Source: Ichthyophis bannanicus (lineage: Eukaryota; Chordata; Amphibia; Gymnophiona; Ichthyophiidae). Taken from it: a stretch of 64,000 nt of DNA. Of the stretch, positions 1 through 9,751 are shown piece by piece. The translations under genes were made by a program, and so were the position numbers. The stretch is taken from contig CM066034.1 in assembly GCA_033557465.1 (NCBI GenBank), positions 417,486,159 through 417,550,158 on the forward strand. Direction: 5' to 3'. Position 1 is the first letter of the stretch. The number at the start of each line of letters is the position of its first letter. Below the pieces are notes generated by a model. That model ran no database searches. It saw only the letters and a list, made by a program, of their open reading frames with translations, and was not told where the DNA came from.

Positions 1-44
1 TTGGATATTTAATTCCTCTTTCTCCCATAGGATGTTCCCTATAT

Positions 45-521
45 TGTACCAGCGAAGTGCACGCAATGAATAAAACCAGGAGTCAGCTGCAGGATCCAAG
101 CCAATTTATTGTGCACAGGCTCAGACAGGAGAGTATCCAAAAAGGACTGAGCAATGGAGTACAGGAACAAATTCCTTATATACAATTCTTACAGTTTGAT
201 ACAGGCAAACTTTCTATTGGTCCCAACGCCCCTTGCACCTGTCCAATCGGGGACCCTCTCTGGGCCTAGCTCCCTGTTCCCCCTTCTCAGGCTATTCTAA
301 CAATGGCATAGTCTTAGACATAGATACATTTCTACTTCAAGGACATTTCTAGCTCAGAGAATGCAAGACTAGTTCTATCATCAGCATGAAGGAATTATAC
401 AAACTTTTCAAAAGCAGTTTAAAGCAGTTTCAGCCAGTTTCTCAGACTCTGGTTCTTCTCAGCACTACTCTCAGGTGGGGGTTAGGATCTAGGCCTAGTT
501 TACAGGCCATAGCCTACCACA
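45..521 (-). repeat. 3' LTR of the minus provirus (LTR type B)
   Basis: The LTR begins TGTGGTAGGC and ends TACA on the minus strand, and it pairs with 17777-18243. By eye the two differ at about a dozen bases plus a 10-bp duplication near 420-430, present only here. A TATATAAGG box and an AATAAA signal are at the same places as in the partner LTR. Short open frames inside it are not genes. Confidence 0.88.
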
Positions 522-534
522 TTCCCCCCCTTTG
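522..534 (-). other. Polypurine tract of the minus provirus
   Basis: On the minus strand CAAAGGGGGGGAA directly abuts the 3' LTR start, the expected plus-strand primer position. The plus provirus has the same arrangement at 8364-8375. Confidence 0.8.
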
Positions 535-572
535 ATTATTCTCAACCCGAATAAAAGAGGGTGAGAAAATAA

Positions 573-803
573 TCACATATCAAACCCTGTGCAAACTGAT
601 GCTTCTTCTCGGGGTATAGCTTGATACTTCCACATGGCTAGTACCCGTGCTGCGGTCTTACGTTCAACGGTACTGTCAACGATGGAGGTAACCATACGTA
701 AACAAAGAGGCAGAAAACATGGAAGGAGTAAACACATAGCTGCCATTAGTAAAACTGCAAACACAATAGTATTCAAACCTAAACAGGAGTGCGGTATCCC
801 CAG
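573..803 (-). pseudogene. Env-like C-terminal fragment with membrane segment (minus provirus)
   Basis: The minus-strand frame holds a hydrophobic segment (FAVLLMAAMCLLLPCFLPL) followed by a basic, polar tail with the motif STVERK. The 3' part of the plus-provirus env-like frame (8150-8275) has the same layout and near-identical residues. It is cut at 803 by insertion of the plus provirus; the N-terminal part resumes at 9022-9140. Surface subunit, furin-like site and fusion peptide were not seen. Confidence 0.65.
800..803. repeat. Target-site duplication CCAG (left copy)
   Basis: CCAG at 800-803 immediately before the plus-provirus LTR is repeated at 9018-9021 immediately after its 3' LTR. 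A 4-bp duplication is typical of gammaretroviral integration. Confidence 0.85.
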
Positions 804-1445
804 TGTGGTAGGCGAAGGCCTATGATCCATGCTAATTGAACTAAACAGACAGGCCTAAGCAGCTTGACCTGTAAATGAAGCCTGTAGTTAGGCCCAGAGG
901 AATGAAAACCCCCCTGAATGATGACACCATAAAATTGAAACTTAACTGAACACAATTTAGTATAGCTAAGCAGAATCGAAACTTAGAAAATATAGAAAAA
1001 TAAGTCTAATTGGTACTGATAAGAGAGCACAGCTTCTATGGAATTAATTAACTTGCTGTAAGAAAAGTTACAGTGCCCTGCTTTCCCACATGTTCTAAAT
1101 AGCTAAACGACCTTGGAGGAGGAAAGTATCTAAGTTGGTGAACTGACCATTGTAATCGGGACTAGAAGGGGGGTAAGCAGGTGCTGAGCCCAGACCAGAG
1201 TCCTAATTGGACAACTACGTAATGTTACCGGGACCAATAGATGGGTGAGAGGGGTTACTGGGACCAATGAAAAGTTTGCCTATGTCTAGAATGGAGAAGA
1301 ACGGTATAAAAGTTGTTGTTTTGCTAGAAACCATTGCTCAGCCATTTTGAATTTGATTCTGCTTGAGACTTGTGCACAAATAAATGATTTGGACCTTCTG
1401 AACAGACTCCTGGTATCATTGGTTTGTCTGCGCTCTGCTGCTACA
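804..1445 (+). repeat. 5' LTR of the plus provirus (LTR type A)
   Basis: The LTR starts TGTGGTAGGC and ends GCTGCTACA. U3 carries two GGACCAAT boxes (around 1233 and 1264) inside a short direct repeat, then TATAAAAG at 1305-1312. R/U5 has AATAAA at 1379-1384. The R/U5 part matches LTR type B, but most of U3 does not. Confidence 0.9.
1305..1312 (+). promoter_or_regulatory. LTR TATA box
   Basis: TATAAAAG lies about 70 bp upstream of AATAAA and downstream of paired CCAAT-type boxes at 1233-1237 and 1264-1268. The 3' LTR repeats the arrangement with TATAAA at 8877-8882. Confidence 0.75.
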
Positions 1446-1451
1446 TATTCT

Positions 1452-1470
1452 TGGTGCGTTGGAGCCGGGA
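1452..1470 (+). other. Primer-binding site, likely tRNA-Gly
   Basis: TGGTGCGTTGGAGCCGGGA follows the 5' LTR by 6 bases. It matches the complement of the 3' end of tRNA-Gly(UCC) as I recall it, apart from a small insertion. The minus provirus has the equivalent site at 17753-17771, also with an inserted base. Confidence 0.6.
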
Positions 1471-1835
1471 GGGTGTGGTAATAGAGGGTATACAGGGCAA
1501 TATACCACGACTTTCCGCCTCAACAGGTTTGGTCCTGCCGGGATCGTGCCCTCCCGATGTGGGCTCGGCTCCCAGGCACCACCGGTCCAGTTGCATCGGA
1601 GGGAGCTGGGCCAGGCCTCGGAGGGTGCCGGGCCCGGTTGGAACCAACACCTCGAACCCGAGTGAGGGGAGTCCGAGGTCCAACTCATGCGCTTGCTTGG
1701 GAACTTTGAGGACCAGATCTGGTGAGTATAGTTTTGATTTGGTATGTCTAGACAGATGAGTCAGAGCAGTACTGCTGTTTGAATTTTGGAACTTGGAAAA
1801 GAGAGCTTGATCACCTCTCAAGACGGTCCGACTTA

Positions 1836-1929
1836 CCTTGCATGAGTATGCGCAAGGTGAAACTACCATCTTTTTGTTGAAACCTTGCATGAGTATGCGC
1901 AAGGGGACCCTGCATGAGTATGCGCAAGG
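1836..1929 (+). repeat. Three leader hairpin repeats
   Basis: Copies at 1836-1857, 1883-1904 and 1909-1929 share CCTTGC...GCAAGG arms (the third starts CCCTGC) around ATGAGTATGC, so each can fold into a small stem-loop. The same core appears three times in the minus provirus leader (17303-17317, 17364-17380, 17450-17464), at different spacing. Confidence 0.75.
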
Positions 1930-3789
1930 TCTTTTGATTTTGGAATTTGATATAGCCTAGTCAGCAGAGACAGGACTGGGCTGTTTTGAATGCTAGCATG
2001 TTTGTCGTTCTGTGTGTCTTTGTTTTGTGTTTTTTGTTGAAACCACGAGGGTAATTTATGACAATTTACCGCTTGACTCACTGAAAAATCAAGAACATGT
2101 CTCATTCAGTCAGCTTTTCCTACAGTACAGTGTGAGGCTGACAAGGGGCGTGTCTGTGCAGAGGTGCCTTTTAACCCTATGGAGGCATGTTTTCAGCGTT
2201 CTGCTGCTGGGCTAATTGGAGCTTATTTTAGGGCAATTATTCACTGTGTTTTAATGGTGATGTTCCTTCTACTATGGTCAGGTATTATATACCATTCGAT
2301 AGGAATATTTAGTCAGAATTTTAGTTTTGAAGGTCGAATTAACCTCATCGGAGCTCCGTAAACTGCTTTTAGTTATATTCTCTGCTCTGTCTGTATTTTT
2401 TATGTCAACTGCTCCTGTTATATTATTGTTACCTTTCAGAAATGATAGAGAAACTAAGCAAACTGTTTTTGGGTTTTTTTCCCTTTGATTTATAAACCTA
2501 TAAAGTAATTATTAGATCACGACTTGACACTGATTTAAATGATTCTTGCTAGCATGTCTCTGTGTGTCTGTGAAACTAAGTGTGATCATTTCGTTTCCAG
2601 TGAGCGAAGGAGTGTGGCTCACACAGCTTGCTAGAAGGGAAAAAAAAATGACTCCCGATTGAAAAGTCTCTTGCTTGTTTAAAATAAAGGATTCATTCAA
2701 TCAAAGTGTGATAGGAGATGAATTTATAATTAGTTTTCTAGTTATTACTTTACAGCTGTGATAACTACAGTGACTCAGGAGTTCTTTTGTTTTTTGAAGT
2801 ATATCTGTTGTTCCAAAAAACTAACTGACACAGACAAGAGAGAGCAAATAAAGTGTTTTTCCTTTGACCCTCAAAAATAGAGGTTAAGAACCTTGGGGGA
2901 CGGTGCGACATTCTGAGTTGGAAGTGTACCAGATTGCAACCTGAGAATGAATGGTTTAAATTCTGAGTGAATAAGAAAATTGGGTTAGGATTTTATCTTT
3001 GAAATCTGTACTAGTGACTAATGACGACCTTTACAATTCAGGATAAATTCATCTGTTTTTCTGTATTTGAACTTTGTGTGTCTGTGTCCAGAGGAAAAGG
3101 GGGTACTTTGTTTTTTTAGAGTCTTTTAAAAATTTCAAGACGTTATTTCCTGATTTACTGTGGCAAGCATCTGATAGAAGACATATTTATTGTTAGAAAA
3201 AAAAGAAAAGGGTGTATATGCATTCTAGATATCCACCAACGCTATGGAAAAGTATCTATTTCATGTCTCTTGAATATCTGCTTTCTGAACTGTAAGATTT
3301 AATGAAAATAAAAAATAAAATAATAATTTCTTTTGCAGAGACATGCAGACTACGGCTGGCAGTTAGTTTCCATGCTAAGTAATTTCATTCCAGTTAATAG
3401 ATGTTATAACATGTTGCAAAATAATAGTTTTATATTTTAAAGAACTGTATCTAAATTGTATGTCTGTGCTTAATCTAAGCTTATGTTTTCTGCCTGCCCT
3501 ATGCGTTCAGAGTGCTTAAGGGGGGGATGGGGCCCAGTCCTCCGATGATGTCACCCCCCGGTAGGCGTGAACTAATGTGCCCACAGCAGAGAAGTAGAAC
3601 ATGGAAAAAAAAAACCCTCCCGGATAGAGTGTTGCTAGGAGAAACAGTGTGGGCCTAGGGCGGGGGGGGGGGGGGACTCCACCCTGTAGATTCCCAAGTA
3701 GTTTGCCAGCCAGTCAGCTGACCAGACTTGTTTAGGTGCCTTTCCCTCTGCCACTGATTTATTGAACTGAAAGCTTTAGGATTTAATTG

Positions 3790-4200
3790 AACAAATGAAC
3801 AGTGTTATTCAGACAGTATTATTCAGCCTCACTATATACCCCATGCAATCCAGCAGCCCAGGAGAATTTGCGTTTTTGTCAGTCAGTCCCAGAGAGATAA
3901 AACAGAAATTACAGAAACTGGATGGATTTGCGGGCATGATAGTTAATGAAAGTTGATCAGAAAGAATGTGAATTGTTAAATGTGATAGAGAAAGTAAGTG
4001 TAAAGATGGAGAAGAGAACAGATCTTCTTGCTGATACTTTAGTTGAATGATGTGGAGGAGGTTATCCTGATCGAAGGAGCAGAGGAAGTAAAAACTGGGT
4101 GCGAGTCAGTGCGCCCATTGCAGAGGAGGACATTAGAGAAGTGAATGCCCGTATCTTGACTCCACCCCCAGGGGGGAGGAGGGAGTACTTGATTGCAGAG
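3790..4200 (+). pseudogene. Gag C-terminal and nucleocapsid remnant (plus provirus)
   Basis: Around 3835-3900 the translation follows the end of capsid seen in the minus provirus (a PAAQENLR segment, then an SQSQ-like segment). At about 4104-4145 the nucleocapsid knuckle CAHC...H...C survives with a stop and a lost residue. Everything upstream of this in gag is missing. It cannot yield a functional product. Confidence 0.65.
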
Positions 4201-4324
4201 TCATAGAAAAGTTAAACCGAGCACAGTGTTCTAGCAAGAAAAGAAAGCAGCTATAAAGTAAGTGGCAGCTGGAGAGGGCTACAGCATGAATGAAGACTAG
4301 GCCAGACCAGACTCTTGTTTCCCT

Positions 4325-4790
4325 GGGTCCCCAGGAGCCTATGGTCAGTCTGAAAATAGGGGACCAATATATGGACTATATGGGGGGTACAGGAGCAGAA
4401 TACTAAAGCCAGTAGCCCCTGTGTTTTTCTCGATGCATCACCATTATCAGAGCTACTGGGGCTAAGACCACAAAGCCTTTTCTGCAGAACCGCATGTGTG
4501 AACAAGGGGGACAAAATAATGCACCAGTTCCTGTATATGCCTGAGTGCCCTATTCCACTTTTTGGAGCCGAGATCTGCTTGCAAAGCTTCAGGCACAGAT
4601 ATCCTTTGCTGGAGAGAGAGAAATGCAAATGACTGTGAACCCAGAGCCTGCTGGATTGATGGTGCTGACTGTTCCCCGAGAAGAGAAGTGGCGGTTCTAT
4701 AGCACACCTCCAGTCAAGTCAACAAGTTCCTGTATACCTACCAACCCTATAGCCCCACCTGGAGTATGGGCAGAAGATAATCCACCTGGC
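4325..4790 (+). pseudogene. Retroviral protease remnant (plus provirus)
   Basis: The frame runs through LKIGDQYMDYM to a GTGAE motif at about 4386-4398. The minus provirus has DTGAE there, so the catalytic aspartate is replaced by glycine. Downstream residues (RDLLAKLQAQISFA, then VLTVPREEKWRFYS) match the minus provirus closely. A stop follows the active site. Inactive protease. Confidence 0.7.
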
Positions 4791-5870
4791 CTAGCGAAGA
4801 ACATAGCCCCTGTCATCGTCACCCTCAAGCCAGAAGCGGAACCAGTGCATGTGAAGCAGTATCCTCTTCCCTGACCAGCCATTGCAGGAATCCACTGCCA
4901 TTTAATGAAACTGCTGAAGTATGGACTTCTCAAGGAATATCAGTCACCTTGGAACACTCCCCTTCTTCCTGTTAAGAAGCCTGGGACAGGTGATTACCGC
5001 CCAGTGCAGGATCTAAGAAAGAATGCATGATGTAGCTGGAACTATACATCCAGTTGTGCCAAATCCTTACACACTCTTAGGACTGATCTCTGCTGAAGCT
5101 ACACACATTTCACCATTCTGGATTTAAAAGATGTTTTTCTACATACGCTTAGCCCAAGACCCCACTACAGGAAGGCGGGGCCAACTCCCCTGGACAAGAT
5201 TACCTCAAGGATTCAAGAACTCGCCTCACTCAGCAAAAGATTTGACAAGTTATCCAGTAATTCCAGGAGAAAGAATTCTACTTCAATATGTGGACAACTT
5301 GCTCATAACCACCAACTCAGAAAGTGAATGTCTACAAGCCACTAGTGAACTCTTGCACCTTTTTAATGAGGCTGGATACAAAGTCTCAAGAGCTAAGGTG
5401 CAATTATGTCAAACAAGTTAAATACCTAGGATTCCCGTTGTCCAATGGAATTCGACGCCTGGGACCAGAACGCAAAGCAGCTGTATGCAGTATTCCTACT
5501 CCAACCACCAGGAGGCAAGTGAGAGCCTTCTTGGGTGCCACAAAGTATGTTGTATATGGATCCCCAATTTTGCGCTGCTAGCAAAACCATTGTATCAAGC
5601 TATCAAAGGAATGGAAAAGTCTCCATTGGAATGGGGACTTGAACAGGATGCAGCCTTTTGATCTTTGAAAAAACACTGATGTTGTCACCAATTCTGGGTC
5701 TACCAGATGCCCAGAAAATCTTTCAGTCTCTATGTTCATGAGTCACAAGGAAATGTTCTAGAAGTGTTGACTCAATCTCTTGGACCTTATTTGAGAAGCT
5801 GTTACAGCTACAGCCTTCCTAGTGAGCAAAAACTAAAAAAAAAAAAATTCCTTTGAGACAGAATCTTCAA
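4790..5870 (+). pseudogene. Reverse transcriptase remnant (plus provirus)
   Basis: The frame opens with VTLKPEAEPVHVKQYPLP, a typical gammaretroviral RT start, then breaks with a stop at about 4873 and frameshifts. The palm motif at 5287-5298 reads YVDN where active RTs have YVDD. Thumb and connection sequences follow in several frames to about 5870. The SINE at 5891 lies just beyond. The gene is dead, but it preserves the segment that the minus provirus has deleted after its YVDD. Confidence 0.75.
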
Positions 5871-5890
5871 GTTACTGTACCACACTCTGT

Positions 5891-5921
<31 letters not shown>

Positions 5922-6178
5922 TATTCTCTTATATACCGCGCTATTCTGCATCAGTGCGGTTTACATTGAACAAACTGAAATTACATTGAACAGGGCATTA
6001 TAACTTGGAGATAACTATTTTACAGGGAACATGGGCTATGGAGGGTTAAGTGGCTTGCCCAAGACCACAAGGAGCACCTGTGGGACTAGAAACCCCAGTC
6101 CTTCCAGCCCAAGGTTGCTGCCCTCTAGTGGGATTTGAACTCCCGACCTTCCGGCCTGAAGTACCTTGCCCCAACCAA
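5891..6178 (-). mobile_element. tRNA-type SINE with L2-like tail
   Basis: On the minus strand a B-box-like GGTTCAAATCC equivalent (plus 6131-6141) is followed by a MIR/L2-type segment (GGGCAAGCCACTTAACC, plus about 6045-6061). A hairpin-rich tail with GCGGTATATAAGAG and an ATAA repeat (plus 5891-5940) ends it. The A-box end is truncated at 6178. It interrupts RNase H of the plus provirus between an ACCACACTCTG segment and the continuing pol sequence. The copy at 23726-24066 is more complete. Confidence 0.75.
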
Positions 6179-6199
6179 TATGAAATACAAAGGAAACTA

Positions 6200-6700
6200 C
6201 TAGCTAACAAATCTATGAATGTTGAAGTATTAGAGTATGTTGCGTGAAAACCATCAGATACAACTGAAGGTCAGTCAAGCTTTCAATCCTGCTATGTTGT
6301 TATCAGTTGGTCTTGATCCCCTGATCATGACTGTTTAGAAATTATGGACACTGTATTCTCAAGCCGCCTGGATTTGACTGATGTTCCTCTGGAGAACCCT
6401 GAACAGACTTTCTTTGTGGCTGAAGGCAGTTTCATCATCAATAGACATTGTTGTGCTGCTGACCCCTGATTTGGTAGTTGAGTCCTCAGCCCTGGCCCCA
6501 GAAACTTGACCACAAAAAGCTGAACTGATAGCCCTCACTAGAGCACTAATAATAGGAAAAGGGCTCTGTCTAAATGTGTACCCAGATTTCAAGAACGCCC
6601 TTACAACCTTGCATGCACATGGGACCCTGTACAAATAATGAGGGTGGATAACCTTAAGAAGCAAGTCCATTAAGTATGGCTCCAAGATATTGACATTATC
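6200..6700 (+). pseudogene. RNase H remnant (plus provirus)
   Basis: Segments correspond in order to the minus-provirus RNase H (10687-11436): a DVPLENPEQTFF-like stretch near 6380-6420, SSALAP near 6483, ELIALTRAL near 6520-6550 and a YPDFKNA stretch near 6580. Frameshifts and stops interrupt it throughout. Confidence 0.6.
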
Positions 6701-7295
6701 AGGTGCATACTACCTACAGCTTTCAAAACTTTAGGAAAAGTAGAATGTATGAATAGAACCTTGAAATCTCAGTTGTCCAAACTTTGCCAAGAGGTTTACC
6801 TGAAGTGGCCCCAGGTTCTTCCTATAGCCCTTCTTAGGATATACTTAGCCCCTGCTAAGTCTTTAGGAGTTCCCCTTTTTGAGATTCTGAGAATCTGTAG
6901 CCTATTTATAGGGAATAAAAGGAGATGTGAGACAGATAGGATCTGAAATTATTAGGCATGAACTATTGGTTTTAAGTTCTGTTTTGCAGAGTCTTCATAC
7001 CTGGGTACAAAAAAATCGATCACCCATCAATTTGCCTGAACCCCTGCATCCTTTCAAGCCTGGAGTCTCGGTGTGGATCAAAGAGTGGAGAAGGATACCG
7101 TTAGCCCTGCATTGGAAGGGATCCTATGTTGTCATCCTGTCAACTCCAACTGCAGTAAAAGTCGCAGAATTCGAACCTAGGATCCATTATAGTCGAGTAA
7201 AGCCAGCAACTGCTTTTGAACCTGATCACTGGACTACTGTACAGCATCCTGAGACTCCATTGCGCCTCACCCTACGACAACAACCACGGACCTAA
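6700..7295 (+). pseudogene. Integrase C-terminal half (plus provirus)
   Basis: Sequence jumps from the end of RNase H to the region just before the third catalytic residue (GKVECMNRTL, near 6737-6765). The zinc domain and the first two catalytic aspartates are therefore deleted. The C-terminal domain is better kept (6927-7295): VWIKEWRRIPLALHWKGSYV, then EPRIHYSRVKPA, parallel to 9337-9663 on the other provirus. Confidence 0.72.
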
Positions 7296-7611
7296 GACTT
7301 ATTGGTCCCTCAGAAACTGCACTATTTCAAGACTATCTGTTTATCTGAAGGTAAGCCTCACATCTGGAGAAAGCTGCAATCATCAGAAATAGACTGTGTT
7401 GTGTTAAGAAATTGAGTCTTCTAAGAAACTGTGTTCAAATACTCTGATCTCCTCAAGGCAATAATAGCCTGAGAGACTGTACTATGATATTTTAAGAACC
7501 TGAGACATCCCAGAGGACAGTGATACTTTGGGATCTACAGCCCTACTCCTGCCACAAAGCTGGTAGGTCTACGTACGGCAGAAGCTTGAGGATCTACAAT
7601 CAACTCTACAT
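7296..7611 (+). other. Pol-env junction of the plus provirus
   Basis: No gene is seen. It contains a single copy (about 7531-7600) of a segment present as a tandem pair in the minus provirus (about 9210-9340). Confidence 0.5.
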
Positions 7612-8275
7612 TTGTTATCTATTGTGGATGCCAACAGTTCCACCAATTTTCCAGAGACTATGCCCATTATGAATTCTTATTATTGCTTTATTTTGGCAGC
7701 AGCCTTGGAGTGCTTTGAAATGACTTTTGCTTTACCTCCCTGTGCAGCCTGTATAAGTAACACACGAACTGGGCTAAAGGTTCCTCATGCCTCCTTGTTT
7801 CTTGAACTTGCCGAAGCAGTAGCATCTAGTCTCCACATTTATGACTGTTTCTCTTTGTGGAGGAACCAAGATGGGAGATCAGTGGCCTTGGGAGGCTCAA
7901 GAACTGAATTATTCTATCCCCTATGATCAGACTGATTTACATAATACTACTAGTGAGTGGGTATTGGCCCACCCCATTGTTGACAGTTTGTGTTTTGTTC
8001 GCACCGGACCACAATTTGCTATGAAGATTGGACAGCTGGACTGTCTAAATCAGAAGTTTTACAACAGCACAACAAAGAAGACATCTTGGTGGTCCGGCAT
8101 AAATGCTCCTGAACCTTCTAATCCTTTAGTTCTTTTTCCCACTCTTGCCAAACTATGGACTTTGACTATCTGCTTGTTGCTCCCTTGTTTCTTATCATTT
8201 TGCTTGCGGATGCTAACTTCAGTTATTAATAACACTGTAGAGCGTAAGGCAGCTACAAAGCTACCAGCTATGTGA
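7612..8275 (+). pseudogene. Short env-like reading frames with membrane anchor (plus provirus)
   Basis: Two overlapping frames (7612-7926 and 7841-8275) look like one gene broken by a frameshift. The first has an N-terminal hydrophobic segment (YYCFILAAALECF) followed by PPCAACI. The second has three N-glycosylation sequons (NYS, NTT, NST), a W-rich stretch and a C-terminal membrane segment (LWTLTICLLLPCFLSFCL) with a short VERK tail. The total is about 220 codons, far shorter than a gammaretroviral env, with no recognisable furin site or fusion peptide. It could be a deleted env or a small membrane protein; position favours env. It is described only and not functional as read. Confidence 0.55.
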
Positions 8276-8363
8276 AACTACTACCCTATACCACAGAGTG
8301 ATATCTTTACCTAGTATTATGTGATTTGATTCCCACCCTTTCTCACTTGCGGGTGAGAATAAT

Positions 8364-8375
8364 CAAAGGGGGGAA
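8364..8375 (+). other. Polypurine tract of the plus provirus
   Basis: CAAAGGGGGGAA immediately precedes the 3' LTR, as expected for the plus-strand primer. A TCTCACTTGCGGGTGAGA stem-loop lies directly upstream (8341-8358). Confidence 0.82.
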
Positions 8376-9017
8376 TGTGGTAGGCGAAGGCCTATGATCC
8401 ATGCTAATTGAACTAAACAGACAGGCCTAAGCAGCTTGACCTGTAAATGAAGCCTGTAGTTAGGCCCAGAGGAATGAAAACCCCCCTGAATGATGACACC
8501 GTAGAATTGAAACTTAACTGAACACAATTTAGCATAGCTAAGCAGAATCGAAACTTAGAAAATATAGAAAAACAAGTCTAATTGGTACTGATAAGAGAGC
8601 ACAGCTTCTATGGAATTAATTAACTTGCTGTAAGAAAAGTTACAGTGCCCTGCTTTCCCACATGTTCTAACTAGCTAAATGACCTTGGAGGAGGAAAGTA
8701 TCTAAGTTGGTGAACTGACCATTGTAATTGGGACTAGAAGGGGGGTAAGCAGGTGCTGAGCCCAGACCAGAGTCCTAATTGGACAACTACGTAATGTTAC
8801 CGGGACCAATAGATGGGTGAGAGGGGTTACTGGGACCAATGAAAAGTTTGCCTATGTCTAGAATGGAGAAGAACGGTATAAAAGTTGTTGTTTTGCTAGA
8901 AACCATTGCTCAGCCATTTTGAATTTGATTCTGCTTGAGACTTGTGCACAAATAAATGATTTGGACCTTCTGAACAGACTCCTGGTATCGTTGGTTTGTC
9001 TGCGCTCTGCTGCTACA
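8376..9017 (+). repeat. 3' LTR of the plus provirus (LTR type A)
   Basis: Same 642-bp length and the same ends as 804-1445, with TATAAA at 8877-8882 and AATAAA at 8951-8956. I count about 8 substitutions against the 5' LTR, roughly 1.2 percent. Confidence 0.9.
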
Positions 9018-9021
9018 CCAG
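9018..9021. repeat. Target-site duplication CCAG (right copy)
   Basis: Pairs with 800-803. Beyond it the minus provirus resumes. Confidence 0.85.
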
Positions 9022-9140
9022 GATCCATCATTCACCCATGTGGCTGGTCCATAACATGTGATACAAGGAGGTATATCAGTAGGCATTCTAAGGGGCCCCA
9101 GGGCTACCGTAAGTACAACATAAATACATAGATATATCAT
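9022..9140 (-). pseudogene. Env-like N-terminal fragment (minus provirus)
   Basis: The minus-strand frame starts with a hydrophobic segment (MIYLCIYVVLTVALGPL) and runs into IPPCITCYGPA, comparable to the PPCAACI block of the plus provirus. It is cut by the plus provirus; the C-terminal part is at 573-803. The whole frame would be only about 120 codons, so most of a normal env is missing. Confidence 0.5.
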
Positions 9141-9209
9141 GATTACAATATCTCAATGAAGTCGTCTAGAAATTGCAAAGTCTTTTACTGAAGTTCTCTT
9201 TTTCCACAG

Positions 9210-9340
9210 CTTCCACCGTACGTAGACCTGTCAGCTTCCGGTTGGTGACAGGAGTAGGGTTGCAGATTCCTCAAGCTTCTGCCGTACGTAGACCTGCCAG
9301 CTTCCAGCTGGGTGGCAGGAGTAGGGCTGCAGACTCTCAC
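9210..9340. repeat. Tandem duplication of about 66 bp
   Basis: Two imperfect copies each contain CCGTACGTAGACCTG followed by a CAGCTTCC block and GCAGGAGTAGGG-like sequence. The plus provirus has one copy (about 7531-7600, opposite strand), so the duplication is specific to the minus provirus. Confidence 0.75.
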
Positions 9341-9663
9341 AGCAGTGGTTGTCGCCGCAGCATAAGTCGCAATGGCGAGTCTGGGTTGTTTGTTGAAGTC
9401 CAGTGACAAAGTTCAGTAGATGCCACTGGCTTTACTCGACTGTGATGGATCCAAGGTTCCAATTCTGCAACCTTAACTGCTGTAGGGGTTGATAGTATGA
9501 TGACATAAGGTGCCTTCCAATGAGGTGCTAACGGTGTCTTCCTCCACTTTTTGACCCACACCGAGGCTCCAGACTTGAAGGGATGCAGCGGCTCGGTCAG
9601 ATTGATGGGCAACTGGTCTTGTACCCATGCATGGAGACTCTGCAAGACAGAACCTAGAGCCAA
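9337..9663 (-). pseudogene. Integrase C-terminal domain (minus provirus)
   Basis: This 108-codon frame contains VWVKKWRKTPLAPHWKAPYV then VAELEPWIHHSRVKPV, the GPY/F-type C-terminal DNA-binding domain of gammaretroviral integrases. It is separated from the catalytic core (9752-10177) by a frameshift near 9700. It would fold as part of a single pol polyprotein in an intact relative. Confidence 0.75.
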
Positions 9664-9751
9664 TAGTTCTTATCTAGTGATTTTGGACCCAATCTGACTC
9701 ATATCCCCTTTTATCCCTTGGACAATGGGTGGAGGTCGCCCATACAAGACC

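Larger units (their letters stand above)
1446..3780 (+). other. Long untranslated leader of the plus provirus
   Basis: No convincing coding region is present. It holds the primer site, a splice-donor-like GTGAGTA at 1722-1728 shared with the minus provirus (17505-17511), three hairpin repeats (1836-1929), T-rich sequence and a G run near 3662-3675. The gag start expected here is missing, so the matrix and capsid region seems to have been deleted between this leader and about 3790. Confidence 0.6.
804..9017 (+). mobile_element. Plus-strand endogenous retrovirus inserted in the minus provirus
   Basis: The element has two 642-bp LTRs (804-1445 and 8376-9017), a primer site, a long leader, gag and pol remnants, an env-like frame and a polypurine tract. 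It is flanked by CCAG. It lies opposite in strand to the older provirus it interrupts and belongs to the same family. Most of gag (matrix and capsid) is missing, protease DTGA is GTGA, RT YVDD is YVDN, the first half of integrase is deleted and many stops are present. A tRNA-type SINE sits in pol. Compared with this decay the LTR pair is nearly identical (about 8 differences by eye). Confidence 0.9.

Noticed and set aside
1416..1902. Overlapping frames on both strands in the provirus leader
   Set aside because: They cover the primer site, splice donor and hairpin repeats, with no protein family match.
1836..1929. A CRISPR-like array
   Set aside because: Only three short repeats with unequal spacing, in a retroviral leader of a vertebrate genome.
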